This document shows, one piece after another, positions 1 through 6,168 of a DNA stretch of 7,589 nucleotides. Within the stretch, counting starts at the first letter, position 1. The number at the start of each line of letters is the position of its first letter. The DNA is from Pseudomonadota bacterium (GTDB taxonomy: Bacteria; Pseudomonadota; Gammaproteobacteria; Pseudomonadales; Oleiphilaceae). Made by a program: the position numbers and the translations under genes. The stretch is from assembly GCA_023430625.1 (NCBI GenBank), contig JAEZAA010000017.1, positions 1-7,589 of the forward strand. Reading direction: 5' to 3'. The notes below the pieces were generated by a model. The model ran no database searches. It saw only the letters and a program-made list of their open reading frames with translations, and was not told the DNA's origin.

Positions 1-57
1 AAGCTGGGCTGCCTCAAGACGGAATTCCGGGCTGAAATTTCTCTTCTTCGTCATCAT
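1..57 (-). CDS. IS3-family transposase OrfA, N-terminal fragment (cut by window edge)
   Basis: Translating the minus strand from the ATG at 57 gives MMTKKRNFSPEFRLEAAQL, which runs open to the window edge. The (K/R)-(K/R)-x-(F/Y)-S-x-E-F-(K/R)-x-E-A pattern is the conserved beginning of the helix-turn-helix OrfA protein of IS3-family transposases, which binds the element's terminal repeats; OrfAB, made by frameshifting into orfB, carries the catalytic DDE domain. A ribosome-binding sequence AGGTGG lies at 65-60 on the minus strand and could serve either of two adjacent ATGs (57 or 54). Only 19 codons are visible, so the subgroup and the intactness of the element cannot be judged. Confidence 0.8.
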   Translation of the reverse strand, partial: MMTKKRNFSPEFRLEAAQL

Positions 58-79
58 ATCCACCTGACTTTCTCTGTGC

Positions 80-1711
80 GTGATCATACACTCAAAATCA
101 GGTGGCCAGATTCACTATGCCACTACACGTACCTGGCTGAATGAGCTGGACGCAGCCGCCGAGAATGGCGATTTCAATACTGCGTTTGGCAGTTATGCCG
201 ACAGTATCGAAGCCAACAATACCTTTGACGAAGACACCCAAGCCGCTGCTCAAATGCTTGGCTTCATGCTTGAGAAAGTCGTCGTCCATCTCCAGGACCA
301 GGCCAATGTCCGCGCCCTACTGGACAACGGCGAGGTTGACCTGGAAGTACTGGGTGATCTCAATGACGAAGATGAGATTGAGACACCCGAGTCTTTCGGC
401 ACGGTGAAGCTCTCTGCCGATACGGCAGGCGGACTTTCACTCACGCTGAACGGAGAGCTCAGCAGTGTGAAGACCTTGACGGTCGACAACCTGCGCATCG
501 ACACCAACATTGACGCCAGTAGCATTGACGCGAACGGCCGCATGACCCACTTCACCGGCAGCAGCGTGGAGCTGATCATTTCAGGCACAGTCACCGCTGG
601 CGATGCATCCGTCACGGTGAACGAAGTCAAAGCTGTTCTGATCGCGTCCGAAGAAATTACTCACAATGATGGTGAGGATGCCGCAATCCATGAGGACAAG
701 TTCGCCTCCGCCAGCTTCAATGGTGAGTTCCAGATCGCAAACGGCGCGAACAAGGAGTATCGCTTCGACGGGCTGGCGAGCTTCGACCTGGTTCGCCTGG
801 GCAATGTGCCACATGCAACCGAGAACGTCATGAGTCTTGGCTCCGTCTCCGTGGACGGGACCTTTACCTCGCCTAATAGTGTACTGACGGCGGGCGCGAA
901 ACTGCGGCTTCACAATGGTGTCAACTTCGATTTGCTTGGCCTGCTGGACTGGGACTATGAAATCGAGACCTATGACGAGATCAATGGCGAATTCGAAGCA
1001 GTTAAGAATATTGTTGATCAGGAACTCGCGAACCGGAACCTATCCGATCTCAGCTACAAGAACTATCACGTTTTCGTTGAGGACGATGGCTCCGTTAATG
1101 GTTTCATGACCGTTCAGGTCGCTGGCGACTTTAATTATCAACAGTTTGATATCCTCGGAAGTTACCAGCTCGAGAAGAGCACCTTCCAAACGATCATTGG
1201 TCAAGATCTGTATGAGTCCACTGCGGGCCTGGACAGCGCTTGGATCAGCTATGAAATGAACGCTGATATAAGTCGCATCGAGCTAGATCTCAACCTGCCT
1301 GAGTTCGAAACTGTCGACTATTTTGCCCAGGGCTCCCTGACCGTCCGCACCACGGCACAGATTCCGGACTTCCCGGAAACGGCCGTCATTGCAACGGTTA
1401 ATCGCTCCAAGCTGAATGGCGGTACTGCGGCGCTGACCTTGACCTGGGCGGACAACACCTATCGTCTGAACTTCGCATCCGACGAGCTCGACCCCGAGAA
1501 CGAAGCTACGCCAGCAACTGGTACGCTGACCATCACGGACGGAACCGGTGTTGTCATGGAAATGAATAGCACCAACCTGAACGATAACACCAAGATCACT
1601 GGTGTCGTGAAGGTGGACGGAGAGCAGGTCGGTACCATTTCCACGGAAAGCGGAACCCCCATCGTCCGCTTTACCGACGGTAATGAGGTGCAGTTCGAAT
1701 CCCTCTTCTAA
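80..1711 (+). CDS. Beta-rich acidic probable exported protein, 5' end replaced by IS insertion (remnant of a longer gene)
   Basis: The open frame starts with GTG at 80, but codons 1-16 (80-127) lie in the IS end and no ribosome-binding site precedes this GTG, so native sequence probably begins at Arg17 (128). The first in-frame ATG is at 254. Residues about 17-80 look helical (for example around TWLNELDAAAENG); about 105-540 is acidic with many alternating hydrophobic/polar beta-strand-like segments. No cysteine, signal peptide or membrane helix is present. I do not recognise the family. The composition resembles periplasmic or surface lipoproteins of marine gammaproteobacteria, whose signal and lipobox would lie in the part now upstream of the IS. 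The C-terminus is intact (ending VQFESLF, then TAA) and is followed by a terminator. The base composition is somewhat more AT-rich than the genes to the right. It is probably a pseudogene or silent fragment unless the IS drives expression. Confidence 0.7.
   Translation: MIIHSKSGGQIHYATTRTWLNELDAAAENGDFNTAFGSYADSIEANNTFDEDTQAAAQMLGFMLEKVVVHLQDQANVRALLDNGEVDLEVLGDLNDEDEIETPESFGTVKLSADTAGGLSLTLNGELSSVKTLTVDNLRIDTNIDASSIDANGRMTHFTGSSVELIISGTVTAGDASVTVNEVKAVLIASEEITHNDGEDAAIHEDKFASASFNGEFQIANGANKEYRFDGLASFDLVRLGNVPHATENVMSLGSVSVDGTFTSPNSVLTAGAKLRLHNGVNFDLLGLLDWDYEIETYDEINGEFEAVKNIVDQELANRNLSDLSYKNYHVFVEDDGSVNGFMTVQVAGDFNYQQFDILGSYQLEKSTFQTIIGQDLYESTAGLDSAWISYEMNADISRIELDLNLPEFETVDYFAQGSLTVRTTAQIPDFPETAVIATVNRSKLNGGTAALTLTWADNTYRLNFASDELDPENEATPATGTLTITDGTGVVMEMNSTNLNDNTKITGVVKVDGEQVGTISTESGTPIVRFTDGNEVQFESLF
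81..88 (-). promoter_or_regulatory. Possible transposase -10 element overlapping a Dam (GATC) site
   Basis: On the minus strand TATGAT (88-83) matches the sigma-70 -10 consensus in five of six positions and sits about 26-29 bases before the orfA start codons. It overlaps GATC at 82-85 within the palindrome TGATCA (81-86). No good -35 box is seen at 16-17 bases, so the promoter would be weak, as is usual for IS elements. Methylation control of this kind is known for IS10 and IS50; applying it here is inference. Confidence 0.3.
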
Positions 1712-1739
1712 GCGTTGATCCGGATTCGTACTAAGCTTT

Positions 1740-1764
1740 AGGGGCGGCCTGGCCGCCCCTTTTT
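1740..1764 (+). terminator. Rho-independent terminator after the truncated gene
   Basis: A 9-bp stem (AGGGGCGGC at 1740-1748 pairing with GCCGCCCCT at 1752-1760), loop CTG, is followed directly by a run of T (1760-1764). It lies 29 bases after the stop codon. The minus strand has no T-run after the stem, so it works only in the plus direction. It separates the truncated gene from the downstream outer-membrane protein gene. Confidence 0.9.
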
Positions 1765-1816
1765 CGTTTCTGCTATTTCAATCACCAGTGCCAACCCCTG
1801 TTCCCCGAGTACGTTC

Positions 1817-2899
1817 ATGAAACATCCCTTGGCTATCGCGTTTTCCTTGCCTATCACGCTCTGCCTCATGGCAAGCCCCAGCATTACCGCGGCATCGAGC
1901 ATCTACACCGAACTCGACAGCTTCAGCCTGAGCGAACCTCAACCGATTTACGAGACCATCAAGGATTGGCAAGGGCATTACGAAGGCGGGGATTTTGCCG
2001 AAACCTTTAACCGCTTCGAACTGGGATTTCGCTGGCACAACTGGCGCGTCGGTTATGTGGCGCGCTACGACTACCGCATGAATTTCAGTCGCGACACGGC
2101 GCTGTTCTATTATCAGGAAAAGAATGACCTGACACCCGAGAGCGACTATGTCTACGACGTCGACATCGAGGCCTATCACCAAAGCAGCCAGGGAATAGCC
2201 TTCCACTATGATTGGCGACCCCTGGAGCAACTGACCCTCACGGGCTCGTTCGCGGTCCTTCAGGCGCGCGCCCTGATCGACGGGCGACTGAGCGGACAGG
2301 CCCAGTATCTCGCGGGCGGACGCTACGGCGGAAATCTGTCTCTGGATTATCAGTACACGGAAGACGCGATCTTCGCGCGCCCTCTGAGCGGCGACCATAG
2401 CGCCAATGGCTATACCTTCGACATCGCGCTGGACTACCGGCCGAACGAGCAGTCCCGCCTGTACGCGCGCACCCGCGACCTGATTGGCCGCTTCTACTGG
2501 GACGAGGCGCCACGAACCGTTGCTCGGGCCCAGGTCGCAGCCCGCACCACCGAAGACCCCTTTGAGTTCTACAAGCGAGCAGCCATTAGCGGCACCGAGT
2601 CATACCGGGATTTCGTGCAGCATCTGCCTCAGCGCTTCGAGTTTGGCGGCAGCTATCAATGGCACCAGTGGCGGTTCGCCGTCGATACCTTTGTGCATCC
2701 CGATCAGGTCTATGTGTTGCCCCGAGTCGAACGCCTGTACGATGCCTGGACTTTTAGCCTTCTCGCGGAGCCACAGCTTGGAGCGCTGGGGGTAGGCGTC
2801 GCCGCATCAAATTTCTATCTGGAGTTGGTAAGCGACAGCCTGTCTTATGAGCGCGCGCACTTCCTTAAGCTTTCGATAGGGGCTCGCATCGACTTCTAG
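1817..2899 (+). CDS. Putative outer-membrane beta-barrel protein, function unknown
   Basis: The 360-residue product begins with a Sec signal peptide: MKHP, a hydrophobic core to about residue 19, and probable cleavage after the Ala-Ala at 25-26. The mature part is rich in Tyr/Trp/Phe with many short alternating amphipathic stretches (FELGFRWHNWRVGYVARYDY, GNLSLDYQY, FEFGGSYQWHQWRFAVDTF). It ends in LKLSIGARIDF, a C-terminal strand with hydrophobic residues at every second position and a final Phe, which is the typical BAM recognition signal. The length would suit about 12-16 strands. There are no cysteines in the mature protein. No specific porin or transporter family is recognised. The ATG start has only a poor Shine-Dalgarno sequence (GAG in CCCCGAGTACGTTC). 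The gene begins about 50 bases after a terminator, so it probably has its own promoter, but I could not find a convincing one. Confidence 0.8.
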   Translation: MKHPLAIAFSLPITLCLMASPSITAASSIYTELDSFSLSEPQPIYETIKDWQGHYEGGDFAETFNRFELGFRWHNWRVGYVARYDYRMNFSRDTALFYYQEKNDLTPESDYVYDVDIEAYHQSSQGIAFHYDWRPLEQLTLTGSFAVLQARALIDGRLSGQAQYLAGGRYGGNLSLDYQYTEDAIFARPLSGDHSANGYTFDIALDYRPNEQSRLYARTRDLIGRFYWDEAPRTVARAQVAARTTEDPFEFYKRAAISGTESYRDFVQHLPQRFEFGGSYQWHQWRFAVDTFVHPDQVYVLPRVERLYDAWTFSLLAEPQLGALGVGVAASNFYLELVSDSLSYERAHFLKLSIGARIDF

Positions 2900-2912
2900 A
2901 TGATCGGCGGAC

Positions 2913-2945
2913 GAACCGGTGACCGAGCAGTTGAGCCACCGGTTC
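2913..2945. other. Inverted repeat GAACCGGTG/CACCGGTTC downstream of the barrel gene
   Basis: A perfect 9-bp inverted repeat (2913-2921 and 2937-2945) with a 15-base loop lies 14 bases after the stop codon of the outer-membrane protein gene. No T-run follows on the plus strand (the next bases are ACAAACGCC), so it is not a standard intrinsic terminator. It may stabilise the mRNA 3' end, assist Rho-dependent termination, or be a protein-binding site. Confidence 0.5.
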
Positions 2946-2978
2946 ACAAACGCCAGAAGCACGGCAGCTGATCACTTT

Positions 2979-3006
2979 TTGTCTATTTCCTTTTCGCGAC
3001 TATCTT
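2979..3006 (+). promoter_or_regulatory. Candidate sigma-70 promoter for the lipoprotein gene
   Basis: TTGTCT (2979-2984) and TATCTT (3001-3006) are separated by 16 bases, each matching four of six consensus positions. Transcription from here would give a leader of about 135 bases before the start codon at 3150. This leader holds only small hairpins, such as TTCTC/GAGAA at 3067-3080, and I recognise no riboswitch. The rest of the 250-base gap between the two genes shows nothing else clear. Confidence 0.3.
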
Positions 3007-3149
3007 TAACTAAGTGAGGTTGTGCGACCTGAATCGTCCTGCACTGAAGTCCTCCGGCGTTAGAGATTCTCAGTGGAGAACCAAGAACAAATAAAACCTG
3101 GGGCAACGGATCCAGTTCGTAAACTTTTCCTTCGCCATTGGAGATAGTA

Positions 3150-4790
3150 ATGAAACATAAGTTGTTAGTACTGGCGATTGCAGCCAGCTTGGCCGCCTGT
3201 GGTGGCGGTGGTGGTAGTTCTAAGAGCAACCCGCCAGCCGGTGGCGATGGTGGAGATACCGGAGGCGGCAACGTCACGCAAACCGGCGTCTTTCTCGACA
3301 GCCCCGTGGCAGGCATTGGCTATCGCACGGAGACCCAAGAGGGTGTAACCAACGCTCTGGGGGAATATGAATACCTGGAAGGCGAAACCGTCACCTTCTT
3401 TATCGGAAACCTGGCCTTCCCGCCGGTTAAAGCCAGCGGCGTGATCACACCGGCCGATATCGCCGCCGGCAACGAGGTTGCCCAAACCAACATGCTCCAG
3501 GTCTTGCAGACGCTGGACGATGACGGTGATCCATCCAACGGCATTCAGATCAAACCAGACGCCGGCACTGCGTTTCAGGGCGCCGCCCTGGATGTTACGG
3601 CCGAAACCTTTGACGACGAAGCCGAAACACTTCTCGGCCGCCCGCTCGTTAGCGAAGAGGCCGCCAACGAACATTTTGAACTGTCGCTCCACCAGCAACT
3701 GCTGGGTAGCTGGGTTTACAGCGAAGGCCCCGGCAAGCGCAATGTACTGACCTTTGTTGGGGCCGGTGCCTATATCATCATCCATGAGCACGACGACGCA
3801 CCCGGCGAGGAAGGCAGTCAGAAGGCTGGCTCCGTCGAATTCGGAAACTATGAGTGGGATCCGGCAACCGGAGAATTTGTAGCGGTTGCGAACGGCGAGT
3901 CCGATGGCTGGGGCGGGCTCTATGACGAAGGCTCTTCCGTCAGTGCGGCGAAGGTTGACGGCTCAACCCTGACCCTGACGATCCCAGGGGAAGGCGAGGT
4001 GCAGTTCACGCGTGTGGCCAGCACCACCAATCCCCTGATCGGCGCCTGGTTTCTGCCCGAAGTCGACGACAACAATATGAACATCCTGACCTTCCTGTCG
4101 GACTCGGAATACGTCATCGCCCATACCAATAACCAGGAATCCTATACCGGAGAAGAGCAACAGCCATTGTCCGGCGAGTTCGGCACCTACAGCTTGAGCG
4201 ACGGCAACTTTCAGGCCTTAAGCGCTAGCGTCGATACGGATGGTCCTGGCGGCCTGTATAACGCGGAAGACGGTAGCGATCAGGAAAACGAGACCATGCA
4301 GGTCCTGCCCTGGGGTGAACTCCGCTTCGGTGATATGAACGAAGGCAGCTTCTCCTTCGCGCGTATTGGTAGCTTTGCTGCCACACTGCAAGACTTCAAC
4401 GCAGACGGTAAGCTTGGCACGATTCAGGCGGCTCGTGATTTTCTGGGCTTTATTCCTGATCGCGATCAACTGAGCGATGCCCCATTCCGTATTCCGGTTA
4501 ATTTCGCGGATGGCGGCACCTCGGCCTTTGATTTTCACCTGAATGAAGACGGTACCGCCTCGGTTGCAGAGGAAAGCGACGATTACCGCAATGAAGCAGC
4601 CAGCTGGAAAGTCGATTCCACCGGTGCGATTGTCGTGCAGTTTTCCGAAGAGGATGCGGACTTCACTGTGACCATCGTCAAGCTGCTCGCTCCAAATCTG
4701 GACGGGACGAAAGTCCTGCTGTCGCTGCAGTCGACCGATGGCGAAGACTCGCTGTGGGAATCCACGATAGAGGCGATTCCGGCTCCCTAA
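3150..4790 (+). CDS. Gly-rich outer-membrane or periplasmic lipoprotein with two calycin-like repeats, function unknown
   Basis: The chosen start is the ATG at 3150, which has GGAG 6 bases upstream; the longer frame from TTG at 3138 would put that ribosome-binding site inside the gene. The 546-residue product begins with a lipoprotein signal (MKHKLLVLAIAASLAAC), lipobox LAAC, with Cys17 the predicted lipidated residue, then a Gly/Ser/Pro linker (18-41). Residues about 46-135 form a domain I have often seen in marine gammaproteobacterial lipoproteins: GVFLDSPVAGIGYRT, then GVTNALGEYEYLEGETV, ending with LDDDGDPSNGI, an Asp-rich possible metal-binding loop. Residues 184-291 and 296-408 are two diverged copies of a beta-rich module (GSW/GAW, NVLTF/NILTF, EFGNY/EFGTY, GGLY/GGLY). 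DFNADGKLG (415-423) resembles an EF-hand-like calcium loop. The remaining 430-546 is a further beta-rich domain. The position after Cys17 is Gly, so outer-membrane sorting is likely. Ligand and role are unknown. Confidence 0.85.
   Translation: MKHKLLVLAIAASLAACGGGGGSSKSNPPAGGDGGDTGGGNVTQTGVFLDSPVAGIGYRTETQEGVTNALGEYEYLEGETVTFFIGNLAFPPVKASGVITPADIAAGNEVAQTNMLQVLQTLDDDGDPSNGIQIKPDAGTAFQGAALDVTAETFDDEAETLLGRPLVSEEAANEHFELSLHQQLLGSWVYSEGPGKRNVLTFVGAGAYIIIHEHDDAPGEEGSQKAGSVEFGNYEWDPATGEFVAVANGESDGWGGLYDEGSSVSAAKVDGSTLTLTIPGEGEVQFTRVASTTNPLIGAWFLPEVDDNNMNILTFLSDSEYVIAHTNNQESYTGEEQQPLSGEFGTYSLSDGNFQALSASVDTDGPGGLYNAEDGSDQENETMQVLPWGELRFGDMNEGSFSFARIGSFAATLQDFNADGKLGTIQAARDFLGFIPDRDQLSDAPFRIPVNFADGGTSAFDFHLNEDGTASVAEESDDYRNEAASWKVDSTGAIVVQFSEEDADFTVTIVKLLAPNLDGTKVLLSLQSTDGEDSLWESTIEAIPAP
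3699..4373 (+). other. Diverged tandem protein repeat (two modules of about 112 residues)
   Basis: Within the lipoprotein, residues 184-291 and 296-408 align with a constant offset of 112-113 residues: LLGSW/LIGAW, NVLTF/NILTF, EFGNY/EFGTY and GGLY/GGLY, then FTRVAS/FARIGS near each end. The opening G-x-W and the alternating strand pattern resemble lipocalin/calycin-type small barrels. The repeat shows at protein level only, so the duplication is old. Confidence 0.7.
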
Positions 4791-4804
4791 GGCCGCTACG
4801 CCTG

Positions 4805-4862
4805 GACTTGAGATTGCCTTCAAGTCTCGGCATAAACCGCTAAACGGCCAGTCTCCTGGCCG
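4805..4862 (+). other. Two hairpins between the lipoprotein stop codon and its terminator
   Basis: Hairpin one has GACTTGA (4805-4811) pairing with TCAAGTC (4820-4826). Hairpin two has CGGCCAG (4845-4851), loop TCTC, and CTGGCCG (4856-4862). Neither has a T-run. They precede the true terminator and could protect the mRNA 3' end. Confidence 0.5.
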
Positions 4863-4873
4863 GTTGTAGAAAG

Positions 4874-4910
4874 GGACGGGGCGAAGATAACATTCCCCCG
4901 TCCTTTTTTT
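4874..4910 (+). terminator. Rho-independent terminator after the lipoprotein gene
   Basis: An 8-bp stem, GGACGGGG (4874-4881) with CCCCGTCC (4896-4903), and a 14-base loop are followed at once by seven T (4904-4910). It separates the lipoprotein gene from zapE. Confidence 0.88.
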
Positions 4911-4951
4911 GTTGCTGCCGATGTTCCCCTTCGCTGATCAGGCCAAACGTC

Positions 4952-6127
4952 ATGCCGCCCTCGCAAGACTCCCCCCAAACCCGTTATGAGACTGCGCTGG
5001 CGCAAGGCTTCGTGCCGGACCCAGCTCAGGAGCCTGCAGTCCGGGCACTGGAGCGGTGCCATCAGGCGCTGCACGGGGCGACGTCTGCAACAGCCGTGCG
5101 GGGCGTTTATCTGTGGGGGCCGGTGGGGCGTGGCAAGACCTGGCTGATGGACCAGTTCCACCAGACGCTGCGCGTGCCGGCGCTGCGCCAGCACTTTCAT
5201 CATTTCATGCGGGATCTGCACCGAGAGCTGTTCCGCCTGACCGGCACACCGGAGCCTCTCTCCCTGTTTGCCGAACAACTGGCGGCCCGCTATCGGGTGC
5301 TCTGCTTTGACGAGCTCTTTGTGACCGACATTGCCGATGCCATGTTGCTGGGCGGCGTGTTCAAAAGCCTGATTTCACGCGGCGTGGTGCTGGTAGCCAC
5401 CTCCAACCAGCCACCGGATGGGCTTTATGCCGATGGTTTCAACCGGGCTCAGTTCCTGCCCGCCATCGCCGCGCTGACCAAGCACATGGAGGTGGTGCAA
5501 CTGGCGGGCGCCCAGGATCACCGTCTGCATCAGCGCCAACAGCGGCAGCGGTATTGGGTGCGAGATGTGTCCCAACCGGACCGGTTCACGTCCCTGTTCC
5601 AGCGCCTGACCGGCGGTGCGCCTCCCCTGGCAAGTGAAATAACCGTTGGAGGACGTAGGCTGGCGCTGCAGGGCGCAGCCCAGCGAATCCTCTGGTGCAG
5701 TTACATCGCCCTGTGCGAGCAACCTTTCTCTGCCCTGGATTACATCGCCCTCTGCGATCAGGCCGACGCCATTCTGCTGAGCGACGTGCCGCGTCTCGGC
5801 GCGCCCCAACGTGCCGCCCGCATTGCGCGGGGCACCGAAGACGCCGCCTCCCGCGTGGACGCTGGAGACCGGCAGCTGCTGGCGCTTTCCCGCAACGATG
5901 ACAGCGTGCGACGCTTCATTGCCCTGGTGGACGAGTGCTACGACCGAGGTGTGCTGTTGTATCTGGACGCCGCCGTGCCGCTGGAGGCGCTTTATACGGA
6001 GGGCGCGTTGCAGTTTGCCTTTCAGCGGACCCTGAGCCGGCTGAAGGCCATGCAATATGCGGATTTTGGTGAAAACGACGCCGAGAGGACCGCACCCCAC
6101 GTGGAGGGCGGTTCCCAATCCCTGTAG
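4952..6127 (+). CDS. zapE: AFG1/ZapE-family AAA+ ATPase (cell division protein ZapE-like)
   Basis: A 391-residue P-loop ATPase. Walker A is GPVGRGKT (56-63), Walker B is VLCFDE (116-121), the sensor Asn is in VATSN (148-152), and the probable arginine finger is R165 in GFNRAQFLPAI. The family signatures HFHHFMRDLH (81-90), DELFVTDIADAMLLGGVF and the C-terminal RRFIALVDECYDR with FQRTLSRL all fit ZapE/AFG1. In E. coli, ZapE is a division-associated ATPase that acts on Z-rings under stress; the mitochondrial homologue AFG1 is linked to protein quality control. Against my recollection of E. coli ZapE (about 375 residues), this protein has an extra segment of roughly 30-35 residues at about 282-318, before RRFIALVDE. 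The gene stands alone behind a terminator, and no rplM/rpsI is within view, the frequent neighbours of zapE, so it may be a second paralogue. The start has only a weak ribosome-binding site (CAGG, about 9 bases upstream). Confidence 0.92.
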   Translation: MPPSQDSPQTRYETALAQGFVPDPAQEPAVRALERCHQALHGATSATAVRGVYLWGPVGRGKTWLMDQFHQTLRVPALRQHFHHFMRDLHRELFRLTGTPEPLSLFAEQLAARYRVLCFDELFVTDIADAMLLGGVFKSLISRGVVLVATSNQPPDGLYADGFNRAQFLPAIAALTKHMEVVQLAGAQDHRLHQRQQRQRYWVRDVSQPDRFTSLFQRLTGGAPPLASEITVGGRRLALQGAAQRILWCSYIALCEQPFSALDYIALCDQADAILLSDVPRLGAPQRAARIARGTEDAASRVDAGDRQLLALSRNDDSVRRFIALVDECYDRGVLLYLDAAVPLEALYTEGALQFAFQRTLSRLKAMQYADFGENDAERTAPHVEGGSQSL

Positions 6128-6168
6128 TGCAGCCCAGGCCAATTAGCGCGATGAGCCGCACTCCCCAT

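Larger units (their letters stand above)
1..127 (-). mobile_element. Terminal fragment of an IS3-family insertion sequence
   Basis: The minus strand carries the first codons of an IS3-type OrfA (see next entry), preceded by about 70 bases of untranslated end sequence, the usual arrangement at the left end of IS3-family elements. Read on the minus strand, the end begins TGTAGTGGCATAGTGAATCT at position 127; IS3-family ends characteristically start with TG. Plus-strand sequence from 128 on reads as the interior of another protein. The outer boundary at 127 is inferred from the TG rule and could be off by several bases; the other end of the IS and the target duplication (3-4 bases, expected to begin with CGT) lie outside the window. 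Confidence 0.75.

Noticed and set aside
1778..2398. Long open frame on the minus strand opposite the outer-membrane protein gene
   Set aside because: It has no recognisable protein features and mirrors the codon pattern of the plus-strand gene, which has a signal peptide and a beta-barrel C-terminus.
3138..3149. TTG start extending the lipoprotein by four residues
   Set aside because: It would place the GGAG ribosome-binding site inside the coding region; ATG at 3150 gives perfect spacing and a standard lipoprotein signal.
5375..6142. Long open frame on the minus strand opposite zapE
   Set aside because: The plus strand carries unmistakable Walker motifs and family signatures; the opposite frame is a high-GC by-product.
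6128..6168. Shared terminator between convergent zapE and ddh
   Set aside because: The only pairing (AGTGC/GCACT at 6126-6130 and 6158-6162) has a large loop and no T-run on either strand.
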